NCBI GenBank assembly: GCA_002803225.1
Contig: NXFV01001741.1
Location: forward strand, 1 to 27,552
DNA length: 27,552 bases
DNA from: Gamarada debralockiae
Lineage: Eukaryota > Ascomycota > Leotiomycetes > Helotiales > Hyphodiscaceae
Reading direction: 5' to 3'
The notes below the pieces were generated by a model, which was not told where the DNA came from, ran no database searches, and was given only the letters and a program-made list of their open reading frames with translations. The number at the start of each line of letters is the position of its first letter. Positions within the stretch are counted from its first letter, which is position 1. Shown piece after piece: positions 9,384-19,784 of this stretch. Both the position numbers and the translations under genes were made by a program.

Positions 9384-12053
9384 TCACGTTACAATCGCCG
9401 TTTGCTCTTCTCCTGACCATCGAAGACCCCGATCAATAAACTCTGACGATATTATATCAGAACCTATACGATCAAAAAAATGGTCCAAAAAATGGTCCTG
9501 CTGCTGTGGCGTCATTTCATCTCGAGTAGTGTGAACTACATCAAGAGGATGAGGCGCAAATGACATGCTCTGCGCATTCGAACCCTCTCCAGACCTTGGG
9601 ACAAAACCACCGCAATTTGATAGAGTATTCTGCTGCCGTTTATGTGATACTTGTTGCTGGTCTTCATAGCTACTGGCACGGCGCACAGGAACACTTCCGC
9701 AAGACAATCCGGGAAGCGACATTTTTAACTCTGCCATCGCGGCTTTCACAACTGCGGACATGGACTCAGCGGGTTTGTAGATACTAGTCATGTCCATCAG
9801 CGCCGCTGATAGGCATTCGAGGTACTGTATGTAGCTCTCCCGCTCCTTTGGATCAACGACGAATGATAATGCCGCGATGAGGCTGATTGCAGCGGTACCC
9901 GCATGCTGCATGCCACTGATGAAGATTTGCCTTGTCGCAAAGTGCTGGCGATACTGCCAAAAAATTCTGGTGATCTGAACGGCATGCATTGTGCACTTAT
10001 TGCGAGAGAGCTTCGAGAAGAGGGTATCGTATCCGTCCTGGGTACACGGGTCTTCGCAATTTTCGATGCTGTTGCTAGCCGGTTCCGGGAGCGAGGAGTT
10101 GAGATAGAGGGCAAATGGCCGGTATAGTAGAATGAGAGTGCAATGATACTGCTGATGCAACAAGAAATAACTTAATGGGGCGTTTTTGATATTTTCAGGC
10201 GCCCAGCGGAGATGTGAAGGGAGGTTCTGGTGCCACAGGCTCAGCTCAGTATGAAGAGCTGATGCATGGGAAACTGTGCCGCCCTCTTCAGAGATCTTTC
10301 CTGCCAGCTCCATCAATTCGAGAAGCATTTCGTATATTTGGGTTGTAAGAGGTTTCTGAGATATTAAAGGTGTACCGGTGTCCAAATGGGTCTCGAATCT
10401 TTTCGAGAATTGGTGAATGTCAGATCTTTTTATGCTGGTCGGTCTCCCTAGGAACAATGACCAGTACCTGCGAACATGGATTAACGCCAATCTTCGTAGC
10501 CGTTGATAGATATTCTTACTTGTCAGATATCATACATGCCTGCAATGTCATTTCTCTGACCTTCACATCAGTTTCTTTAAGGCCCATCTCTCGAGAATCC
10601 AGGTGGAGTCCAATGTCGAACGCAAGCCGACAAGCCATACCTGAAAATTATCTTCAGTAAGGAATATGAATGAATCTATGTCAGTCAATACTCACCCGCG
10701 TACATCCAACCCGTATTATCCCTCCCAACTAGAGTGAGTCAGATCACCGCTTTCCATACAGAGTCAAAAGGATCATACCTCCAGCTTCAAGATCTCCAAG
10801 TATCAATAACGCTTGAATACAAGGAATACCTGCAGAAACCTCAGTCAGTAAAATCCCGACTCGCTCGAAAGTCACTGACCACCTGACCATTCAAGCTCAT
10901 CATCAAGCATGAATTTTGCCTCTCTATGCAATCTGCTCTCAATGCCTAACCCTGGTCCAGCTATCCGTTTCATGTCGTCGCGACTCTTTTCTGCGAAACG
11001 ATAACCCATGGCAAGCATGCATATATGTAAGAATCCCGAATAGTACGGATTTGGACGTTGTCCGTCGTCGCTGTTCTGAGAAAACGCCGATTCGTCGATT
11101 GTGGGCGAAACTTCATTGTAGAATTGCCAGAAATGATGCATGAGATAGTCTTTGGTATCTTGAGACAATGATCTGATGTATCTCTGTGCTCTCTTGATGT
11201 GATCTTGTGATTCTTGTACACCGTCATGTTGCCCATTGAACAACTCGGAATAGATGTAACAGTTGCTAGAAGAAATCTCGTTAGATCACCTTATCAGTAT
11301 TGGAAATGTGGCCCTCGTCTGCACGAAAACCTTCAGAGGATGAACCAAACCGAGACTTACGAAGTTGGTCCGTAGTAGCGCTGCCGTCCGCTCATCTGGT
11401 CAACACTTAAATGTCCTTCTGTTGATATAACTCGACTAATAAGATCTCCCTCCTTTGCTAGAGATTGTACGACAATTGGTGGAGACTCTGGTGGGAGATG
11501 CCCAAGCCCTTTCATCACATCGTTGCTCATTTGGCATTTAAACAAGTCAAGGAGTTGGCCATCCAAAGCCTCTTTCTGCTCCTTTTCCACCGCCGTAGCT
11601 GGCCCCAAGTTGTCTGACTTTCGGTTCATAGGACGGTCAAGTTCTCTGGAAGGCACACCTAGTTTCGTTGTCTTTGGTGGATAGACGACTTGAGGAGGCT
11701 GTACCCCTTTTTCAATCAACATTTTCTCCAGAAGTTGGATCCGGTTAGTAAGGGTGCTGGTGTAAGCTTTTGAAGTTGGTCGCTTCCGCAGGTCGTCACA
11801 ACGTATGATGCAGTCGATGCCAGCCTGTGTGCAGTAAGAGCAACTGGACTCGCCTTGGTTCAATACGCACTGCGACACAACGACAATTAGTAATCTTCAT
11901 ATAATGAAGAGCAGAAAATATTCAAGGATTCAATTTCTTGGAGGCTATATGACATACACGAATACGACGCTCTCTGCAAGCGCCGCATGCTGCTGAAGTT
12001 CGACATCGTGTTTTTTTGGGTGCCTCAATTCTGGCCTCTTCGGCACTGTCCAT
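9384..12053 (-). CDS. Zn2Cys6 fungal transcription factor
   Basis: Seven exons (12053-11958, 11869-11361, 11265-10883, 10829-10779, 10728-10696, 10640-10520, 10467-9384) close into 758 residues, with six GT-AG introns of 50-95 nt. The binuclear zinc cluster is complete: Cys23, 26, 33, 42, 45 and 52 (CX2CX6CX8CX2CX6C). Intron 1 falls inside the cluster, just before the third Cys. A linker with a short coiled segment (TLTNRIQLLEKMLIEKG) follows. The fungal-specific transcription factor domain starts with RQRYYGPTSN and includes VGRDNTGWMYAG and FLGRPT. It should be a nuclear DNA-binding regulator recognising CGG motifs. Its 5' end faces the NLR gene across 1.2 kb. It is the nearest regulator to the ADH-MFS-P450 group and a candidate pathway regulator, but no target site was proven. 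The donor of intron 3 may be 10882 or 10879, changing one Gly. Confidence 0.9.
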
Positions 12054-12662
12054 TCTCTGGCCAGTACGATGTGCCAGAGTGCAAAATTCAATCGGCCTTG
12101 GGAAGATGATGACAATTGATGATATCCAAGATAGAATAGTGGGGGAAAGAGAAGAGCCAAGAAGAGAATTTATTGCTGGAGTTATTGTATTTCAGGCGGG
12201 CAGTGCTTGGAGAGCCGACGCAGGAGATTTAAGATAAGTGCGGGGTAGTACCGTGTGGTGCGCGCCTAAGATATGGGGAGACCAATACTGTAGGAGGAGA
12301 GCGTGGGGCAAGGGGCGTGGGATTGAGAAACGCTCAAGATCGTTTAGCATGAGAGCTATCTATAATCTACCTCATGGACCCAAATCCAGTATCTCGTAAG
12401 GTTTACGATGATACAGTGTTCCAAACTGCATTGTTGAGATCGTGGCCTGAGCAGAACTTAGACAGAAAGACATATACCAAGTACATATATGTTGTATAGG
12501 GGAATGCGACTATGAGCGACTAGGGGTATATTTACGGGCATCGTTTTCCGAAGGACCCTTCTGTCTTGTTAGGCCCGGCGCCGGACTAGGAAAATGGGGC
12601 AGGGAAGGGGCTCGACCCCCGGTTCCACTGGACAACCGACCACGGACGGGACTGTGGTGGGG
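12054..12662. promoter_or_regulatory. Upstream region of the Zn2Cys6 gene
   Basis: No coding sequence is recognised. 12054-12500 is presumably the promoter of the minus-strand regulator. From about 12567 the composition turns GC-rich (TGTTAGGCCCGGCGCCGG), which may be the 5' part of the dispersed repeat that continues at 12663. Confidence 0.4.
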
Positions 12663-12793
12663 CGAAATGCGAGTATGAGCGCTTCCCGATTGCCCTGAGT
12701 ATCGCACGTGCTCTCAGTAAGGGATAAAACTAGAACGGAAACTAATGACGTAAATCGAAGGTTATGATGCTTGAACACACCTGCCGAAAAATG
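12663..12793 (+). repeat. Dispersed repeat, copy 2
   Basis: It is a diverged copy of 336-451, same orientation, sharing GCGCTTCCCGATTG, ATCGCACGTGCTCTCAGT and GGGATAAAAC. Unlike copy 1 it is preceded by a GC-rich stretch starting TGTTAGG at 12567. That makes a retroelement-LTR-like unit of about 210 nt imaginable, but no clear target duplication was found. Confidence 0.75.
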
Positions 12794-13290
12794 AAGCGAA
12801 CGGCAGCCTGGGGCGGTTCGCCTTCAATCGCTACCCACTTCGCGCGTGAACCACTATCATTTCTACACTTCTCTCCGATCTTAGACAATATACGCTCTAG
12901 AGCATTACCTTGATCTGATCCACGAGCTGTCTGTTTCATAACAAGTTACAGGGCTTCTTTTTATTAAAGCTCAAAGACCTTGTAAAGACCCAAGTTTCAC
13001 GCGATAACCACCATTTCAAACACTCCAATCAGAGTAGACGAACACGTTATTGACTTCAGGTAATGCAATGCTTGTTTGAAATGAAGTCACTAGCTAAGTT
13101 TTGGGTCGAGTGACACGAGCAACTTCGCCTCCCAGAGATGGGTCGATGCTGTCGCCGCTGCGACGACTCTCCTCTCCTCCACAGGTTTCCCCCCATAATC
13201 ACATCCTCCATTTAAATATCAACCACCCCTAACAATAACCATTTAGATCTCGAGGAAATTTCTCTGCCTCGGGACTGGCAAACCGTTTCC
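12794..13290. promoter_or_regulatory. Upstream region of the NLR gene
   Basis: I see no convincing gene. The minus-strand open frame across 12742-12939 has no recognisable domain and overlaps the dispersed repeat. The pyrimidine-rich stretch at 13160-13250 is typical of a fungal promoter or 5' UTR before the start at 13291. Confidence 0.4.
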
Positions 13291-16200
13291 ATGGATCTAA
13301 GTAAGCGAAGTACAGCTTCACAGACTTCCCCCGTTACCAGGCGACTCTTGAATCATGTACAGCCTCTTCTTCGAACCATAGAAACCCTGGCCATGTGTTT
13401 TGAAAGAGCGATCAATCCTCTCGCAGCAGATTTCAAGGTTATATGGGGCTTACTAGATCTCAATATTGCGGTTCGTTGTGGAAGATGAAGATTGATTCGT
13501 GAGGATGCTGATGGCTACTAGCTTTCATGTGCCTCAACGGATAAACTCAGGAGGACAGCAGGATGGTCGAAGAAATTGCGGAACGTGATCGAGCTGTTTA
13601 ATCGATGCCTGGATGTTTGTGATGACATGAACGAAGCACGATTGGCGATGGTCGACGTCTTAGGTGTGTCTGCAGCACTGCTTCGAGAAAACCTGAATTT
13701 GACCATTCTGAGTAGACTACTTGCTACAAATTCTGATAGAATCCGTCCACCACCTCCGTCTCTGTCCGACAGGTATGAGTAGCTTGCACATACTTAATGC
13801 TTTGAAGAGTTAATTACCATTGTCACAGATGCGGAAGCAACCAGAGGTTGGAAGGCCCTTGACGCACAAATCACCGAGTATTTAGCAGATATGGAAACAG
13901 TTGCTAGACAATTAAATGATATCACGAGTTACTCGATGGTCAATCTGGAAAGCAAAGTCAAAAGTCTCGAAATTCGAAACGAAATACAGTAGAACCTCGA
14001 TATAAGAATACGATCGGGACCCGAAAATCATAAGAATATAGTCAAGTATTCTTATGTCAAGGTCCCATGACTTGGAAAATCAAGAAACGGGGCCCAAGAA
14101 TCGATTCTTATTAGCCAGGTATTCTTATGTAGAGGATTCTTATATCGAGGTTCTACTGTACCTATGGCTCCTGAAGAACCCTCCAAGTTTCCACTCTTCA
14201 TGGTGTCCAAGAATCGAAACATGGAGTTCTACGGTCGCGACGAAGAACTGAAGCGGATCAATGAACATTTGGACCCGAAGGGCGCCTTTCTTCTTGCGAC
14301 ATACAGTACGCAAATTCCATATGAGATTTCTCACCAAAAATTGCCCCTTTCTGTGGATTATAGCGGCCCGCACGCAGTATTTCAGGTGCTAAGTTGCTCT
14401 CTCGCTGTCTGGATTGCAAAAGAGTCCCCAAATTCAGCTTCACTGTACTAATGCCACGTCCCTCCGCAGCGATCTATGGTCGAAGAGGAGTCGGCAAGAC
14501 TGATATTGCCTTGGAATACGCATATAAGAACCCAGCCGGCTTCGATGCCATCTTCTGGATTCAATGCGAAACGACTATCACTTTACGACAAAGTTTTACT
14601 GATATGGCTGTAGCTCTTAACCTTCCCGGGGCTGATAGAAATGGTGAATGTCATTCCAACCTGCATGCCTTCTTATCCTAATTCTCAAAAAGGGCATCAC
14701 GAGGAGAATCAACTTTCCGTCCAGAAATGGCTCAAAAATACAAGTGAAATGCCAAAAATAATCTGATACGCAGGCCGGACGTGGTTGTTGATCTTTGATA
14801 ATGCGGGTAAGCTGAGCCAAATTCGAACTTGTACCCGAAGTCTCATTAGGCAGAGGCTGACTCGTGATGTAGAACATGAATCAATTCTGAGGGGATACTG
14901 GCCAGTCGGAGCTAGTGGTTCTATCTTGTGTGACAGAAATCACCCCTGCCCGCTGTTCTATAAATGCTAAACTTCGCAGAATTACGTCTCGCAAGTATTA
15001 CAACTTCATGTTCGATGCACAACGAAAGGGCAATACAATGAAACCTTTCACAGAATCACAAAGCTGGGATCTTCTCATGAAACTGCTCGGCCCTGATTGG
15101 CAAGATAGGGACAGGAATGGCCAGATAAAATCGTCCGAAGAAAGAGCGGCAAAGGAGCTGTTGGAGGATCTAGGTGGAGTAAGTAGCTACCTTGTTTGGA
15201 AACCAGATACTATTCTAACAGTCACAGCTAGCATTGGCAATCCAACAAGCAGCCCAACTGATTAAAAATCCTGATATTGGGGGGACAACAATTGCTTCTA
15301 CCTATGCCTCATTCAACGACCACAAGAACGACCTGCCACCACGGCAATCAGAAGAACGTTCTGATACTGTCAAGTCTCTAGATACTCTCTGGAGTATGAC
15401 CTTTAACTATCTGTCGCGAGGGGCGCGTGATTTGCTAGGCGTATTGTCCCTACTCTCGCCAGGTATGTTTGTTATTGTTTGGAATATCATTTCGTAACAC
15501 TGAATTTCATATAGACGGGATCTTGATCGATCTTTTCCTCCCAAGGAATCAGCGAGCTCTAGATGGAAAATTATCATTCTGCAAACAGCACCCAGATCAT
15601 GTCGATGAGGTGTCCGAAGCGACTCTTTCCAACGTCATCAGAGTACCACAAAAGCTTCAAGCCGCAATAGATGAATTGCTTGGAGTAAGACTCATCAAAC
15701 GGGAAGAAAGAGAGATCTGGGTGCATCGTGTCGTCCAGGAAGCCATGAATTACTACTTGTTTGGAGAACTGCAGGACTACTTTAATAATCAAGCGCGTTA
15801 TTTTACGAAGCCTTTTCAAAACAGACTGGAGGATAACACATGACAAAAGAGCAACGAGGAGCATGCTTGTGTTATATCTCTCACGCAGCTCACCTTAGTT
15901 TGCAATTTTATAAATATCATCGCACCGAGGCCAAAGAAGTTCTAAAAGGGTGAGCAATTTATTTAGTGCTGCTTCATTTCTTTGTCAGAGCTAATCCTTA
16001 ATAGTTCTCCTGAATTCGTCAAGCTGTTGTACGACGCCGCTTGGTATCTGTACCAAGTTAGTGACTACGAAATCTGTCTCCGTGTAACAGAAACTGCATG
16101 GCTAGCATGTGAGGACAAGAAGTCTCTCCAATACGCTCTACTTTACAACGTTGCTGGATGCGCCTACTATGACCTGAACAAACTCGAGGATTGCCGGAGA

Positions 16201-17171
16201 AACTGGATTAGATATTCGGAGATTCAAAAGGAGAAGCTTCCGGAAAATGATATTAAGGCAAGCAGTATACGTTTGTTCCACTATTCTTGGGTAACTAAGA
16301 AATTGGGTAGCGTTCAAGCTTCTACCATAACATGGGAAATCTTGAATTGGCCACCGGAAAATTAGATGAGGCCAAGGAATACTTCAACAAGGCAATAGCG
16401 ATTCGACTTGAGGCTGGAGACTCTAAGGCTAGCCTGTTGGCATACTCGTACCTGTGTCTTTCAAGAGTGTATTTCTTTCGTGCAGATCATGAGGAGGCGT
16501 TCAATTTATTGGCACAATCCGAGGCTCTGTTCTTCCGGGTTGCTGAGCCGATGCCCATATCATGGCCCAGTATGGAAACCCCTTACCGTTCCACTAATTT
16601 TGTATCAACATGCCTGACTTTTGATATAGCGTCCATTATGCCTATGGTAATATCGAATTCGCACAGAAGAGATGGGGAGCAGCCAAAAGATGCTATAAGA
16701 CTAGTTTGAGGATCGGTCTCGCCACGTCAGCAATTCATCCTATCACTGCTGCGGCGTATTACCGTTTGGGTTGTGTAGAGTTTGAGCAAAAGCATCATGA
16801 GAAAGCAAAGTAAGTCTTGCAATCATGTAAACGATCAGTCGCTGCATGTTTAAACACAAATGCTAATACAATTCAGGGACAGAGGATTCTTGGACAAGGC
16901 TCTTGCTATTGCTCAGCTGCGAAACCCAAGTAGTGATGATGGTACCGTGGCTCGCATTCTATGGAAAACCTCCAAGGTCTTGGAAGACGATGTCATGGGA
17001 TCCTACCTGAAAGAAGCTAATGCAATGCGCATTAGCGCTGATATTGCTCTGCGAAAGCTTTCAGGAAATGGTGAAGGAGGCTTGGTTGTGGCAATTGACG
17101 TGGATGGAAATGCCAATTCGGTGGAAATGGAAGATGCGTACGATGCTCTGGTACCCCTTTTCTTTAGGTGA
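13291..17171 (+). pseudogene. STAND NLR (N-terminal helical, NB-ARC, TPR), disrupted by a MITE
   Basis: Exons: 13291-13470, 13522-13772, 13845-14392 (holds the MITE), 14470-14643, 14693-14743, 14774-14806, 14873-14927, 14980-15178, 15228-15462, 15515-15949, 16005-16257, 16311-about 16570, 16630-16809, 16877-17171. Without lesions it would encode roughly 990 residues. An N-terminal helical domain (IWGLLDLNIAL, resembling fungal STAND N-terminal domains) leads to FYGRDEEL. The NB-ARC has P-loop GRRGVGKT, Walker B WLLIFDNA, the sensor segment ITSRKYYNF, GGLALAIQQA and LSLLSPDG. TPR repeats follow (MGNLELATGKLDEAKEYF, VHYAYGNIEFAQKRW, FLDKALAIAQLR). Such proteins act in fungal non-self recognition and cell death. 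Lesions: the MITE puts TAG in frame at 13990, the frame changes at about 15838, probably again near 16557, and one 'intron' (14744-14773) is only 30 nt. A truncated N-terminal product could still be made. Confidence 0.85.
13987..14158. mobile_element. 172-bp MITE, Tc1/mariner-pogo type, in NLR coding exon
   Basis: The ends are perfect 23-nt inverted repeats: 13987-14009 (starting CAGTAGAACCTCGATATAAG) and 14136-14158. They are flanked by a TA duplication at 13985-13986 and 14159-14160. TA target duplications with CAG termini are typical of the Tc1/mariner-pogo superfamily. There is no transposase ORF, so the element is non-autonomous. ATTCTTAT, on either strand, recurs internally and beside both ends. 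Element plus one TA is 174 nt, a multiple of three, so the frame is the same on both sides, but the element brings a stop codon at its second triplet. Confidence 0.9.
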
Positions 17172-17252
17172 AGTTATTAACTGTCTTCTATCGATCTTCT
17201 TCCTGCTTTTGAAAAGATTGCTTTTGTATGCAACGTCGAATTAGGAGTATTT

Positions 17253-18314
17253 TTGGGGCTAGTGATTGGGTCTCTTGTTATCCTAGCTGAGCCACTATCA
17301 GCCGCTACTCTTGCCAATCTTCTTCAAATTCGCTACGAGGTAGTTAATTTGAGAGTAAGACATTTGCATCCGGTTCTCAATATACCAGAGTCAGGATCAC
17401 TCAATAAGGCTGCCACATCCTTCATTTCGCGACTTCCTAAGATAGGTGCAGTAACCCGAACTTCTGGGTCGACGAAAAGCAGGCGCATCGGACATTAGCC
17501 GAGAGCTGCATACGACTTATGTCAAAAACTCTCAAAAGAGACATATGTAGCATAGACGCTCCCGGAGTACTTGTTCTAGCGAGTAGTCAAGTAGAGCAAT
17601 GCCTACAGAGGTCAAGTACGCATGCCTCAACTGGATTCGGCATCTACAAAAGAGTAGTGCTCGGCTTTACGATAACAACGGTGTCTATCGATTCCTGGAG
17701 AATCGTCTCCTTCACTGGCTAAAGGCAATGAGCTGATTTCAAAAGATCTCCGAAGGGATTCTTGCGATGGCTTCTTTGGAGTCTATCGCTGTTGTAGGTA
17801 TTATTGGCGTATTACGAGATATATAACTGACTTACTTGGCTCAGACTAGCTAATGCGCCACCGCTTATATGCCCTAATCGACGATCTAAATCGATTTGCC
17901 TTATGCGGCCGTCCAGTAATCGAGCAAGCCCACCTCCAGATATATTGGAGTGTGCTCGTCTTTGTACTGGTAAGTAGCATCTTGAGGCAGCATTTCGCAA
18001 AACAGATACCTCGCTGGATACAGAGATTGTCCGACATGCAAAGGAACCGGAGAGCTGCGTTCCAAACACTCGAGGGACACAGCAGCGGAGTCCAGGCTGT
18101 CACATTCTCACTGGACGGCAAGCAGCTCGCATCGGCTTTACTGGATAAGATAGTACGGCTCAGGGATATAGCAACAGGTACTGCGCTGCAGATTCTCGAG
18201 GGCTTTGAGATACTTAGACTCTTTTTCTCGATAGACGGATCACACCTTCGAACAGACAAGGGTTCTTTTCAGCCTTATTATTATACTGATAATACCGTAT
18301 TATTTGATCTATAA
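17253..18314 (+). pseudogene. C-terminal relic of a NACHT-WD40 (HET-E/HNWD-like) protein
   Basis: Segments in different frames line up in order with the post-NACHT part of fungal NACHT-WD40 proteins. They are LVILAEPLSAATLANLLQIR, NFWVDEKQAHRTLAESC, MSKTLKRDICSIDAPGVLV, then KYACLNWIRHLQKSSARLYD and LIDDLNRFALCG. The last segment runs through PRWIQRLSDMQ into a single WD40 repeat (LEGHSSGVQAVTFSLDGKQL...VRLRDIATG, about 18065-18180). It then jumps to the family's usual C-terminal phrase, SIDGSHLRTDKG. Frame changes near 17430 and 17605 and a stop after LKAMS make it a pseudogene. The N-terminal and NACHT parts are absent. Only 81 nt separate it from the stop of the NB-ARC-TPR gene. Known relatives carry many near-identical WD40 repeats, so the array here appears to have collapsed. 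Confidence 0.8.
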
Positions 18315-19286
18315 GACCCGTTCCTGTGATAAGAAACCCCCAACTAAACGACAGCAGCACCGAAAGCGAAAACGTGCAGTGCCTTGCGAGGTAAACAGCC
18401 CAATAAATCAGGAACAATTGACGGGTGGGCGCTGAGTCCACGCTCCCTTCGGATATATTAGATAAGTCAACAAGACGAATTTTAAGTAGAGTATTATAGA
18501 ACCACAATTCTACCGAACTGCTCAAATAGTGGAATCGAACAACAAAAATATAAATCCGTCTTCCTGTAACCCGGAACATTTACTAAGAAGCGTAGTGAAC
18601 AGATGTGGGTGGAATGAAGAGGAGAGGCTAAGGCGGTTGGTTGATGGTGGTTGAAGCCTGGAAAATTAGGCTTGAATTCTAATCACCCACCATGGGTTGT
18701 CAGTGAGCCACCCTCTCTTTACGCCCTGCTAATGACAACAAGTTCTCTACCTCAATAATATCCTCGAACTACCTTTACCTTGGACGTAGCGATATGCCGA
18801 CTGAACTTCGCGCGGCGTCACCTTCCGTCGATGCGGACCCCTTATTTGAGGGAAAGTGGACTTCAAGCACATTCCTCTTCCTTGTTTAGGAATGGTCCTT
18901 AAATCCTGCAACAGGTTCGTTCGTCAATACTACTAGAGACCTAGATAAGTGAGAATCAAGGTATGCACGTCTTTGCCAACCATATACTTCAATACAACAT
19001 TGAGGTGGCGGTCTGGCAGACAAACGGGGCGAGCCGCGGATTCTAATTGCAGATGCCGAATCAGCATGACACATGGCCATGGTGGGTGCGGGGAGAGGGC
19101 GTATGGACAATCAAAAATAGCAGTAAAACGTATCCCTTCCAATCAAGTGACCAGCATATCTTAGTCCTTGGTTTTGATTTCCAACTTCGTTAAACCACTT
19201 CTTCCTCCTTTCTCTATCAAAGACCAACCTTATCTGATTCTCAGTCCAAATTGATATATAATCAGCCTTGTAGCTTTAGATCCACG
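18315..19286. other. Gene-free region downstream of the NLR relics
   Basis: Short open frames on both strands show no recognisable domain or consistent frame. They include a hydrophobic minus-strand one at 18214-18579. I saw no tRNA, tandem array or inverted-repeat element. The last 100 nt (pyrimidine-rich, TTGATATATAATCAG) may be the promoter of the small gene at 19287. Confidence 0.4.
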
Positions 19287-19784
19287 ATGGCATCTTCTTT
19301 TCCCAGCATATCGCAAACTTTAGCCTACTTCGAGACGCCCGATCCAGCAAGTTAGCTGCGGAGGAAAAGGCCCGTCAAAATACCCTCGCAGAGCGTCTAC
19401 GCATTCCGGCTTCTAGTATTCCGCCAAACGTCTCGTCCTCGCCCTGAAGCCGAAGTTTCACAGCTCTCGCGTCCAGAGGCCCGGCCCAGACCTGCAAGAA
19501 AGCGAGTGGCAAGAGAGGACCCATCCATTCCAGAGACAATCCTCCCTCCTACTCAAGACTCGACAGTCACAGTTTCAAGTCGACCTCGTGACCCTCCTAC
19601 TTCAGGAGCCGAAGTCGCAGCCCTCCGAAACGAGATCTCGGGTATAAAGGTTGAGATGCAAGGCTTGAAAGAGCAGCTTGGGATCAAGAATGAGGAGTTG
19701 GAGGTTTTGAATAAAAGGCTAAGAGATACGGAGCGTAGGTATGAGGAGGTGATTGTAGATATGAAGCCATGGTGTACCTTTTAA
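19287..19784 (+). CDS. Small hypothetical protein with C-terminal coiled coil
   Basis: I do not recognise the family. A start at 19287 (MASSFPSISQTLAYFETPDP) with one GT-AG intron (19351-19416, 66 nt) joins in frame to a long open segment, giving 143 residues. The middle is rich in Arg, Pro and Ser; the C-terminal third is a clear coiled coil (LRNEISGIKVEMQGLKEQLG...ELEVLNKRLRDTERRY). The intron lacks a good branch point, and the DNA inside it also reads like coding sequence in another frame (KLAAEEKARQNTLAERL). A frameshifted pseudogene is therefore a real alternative. The stop codon (19782-19784) overlaps the stop of the convergent regulator. Confidence 0.45.

Noticed and set aside
12510..12939. 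Overlapping minus-strand open frames across the second dispersed repeat
   Set aside because: They do not continue in copy 1 of the repeat, and the frames differ, so coding constraint is not supported.
18214..18579. 121-codon hydrophobic minus-strand frame
   Set aside because: It overlaps the end of the NACHT-WD40 relic and shows no known family.
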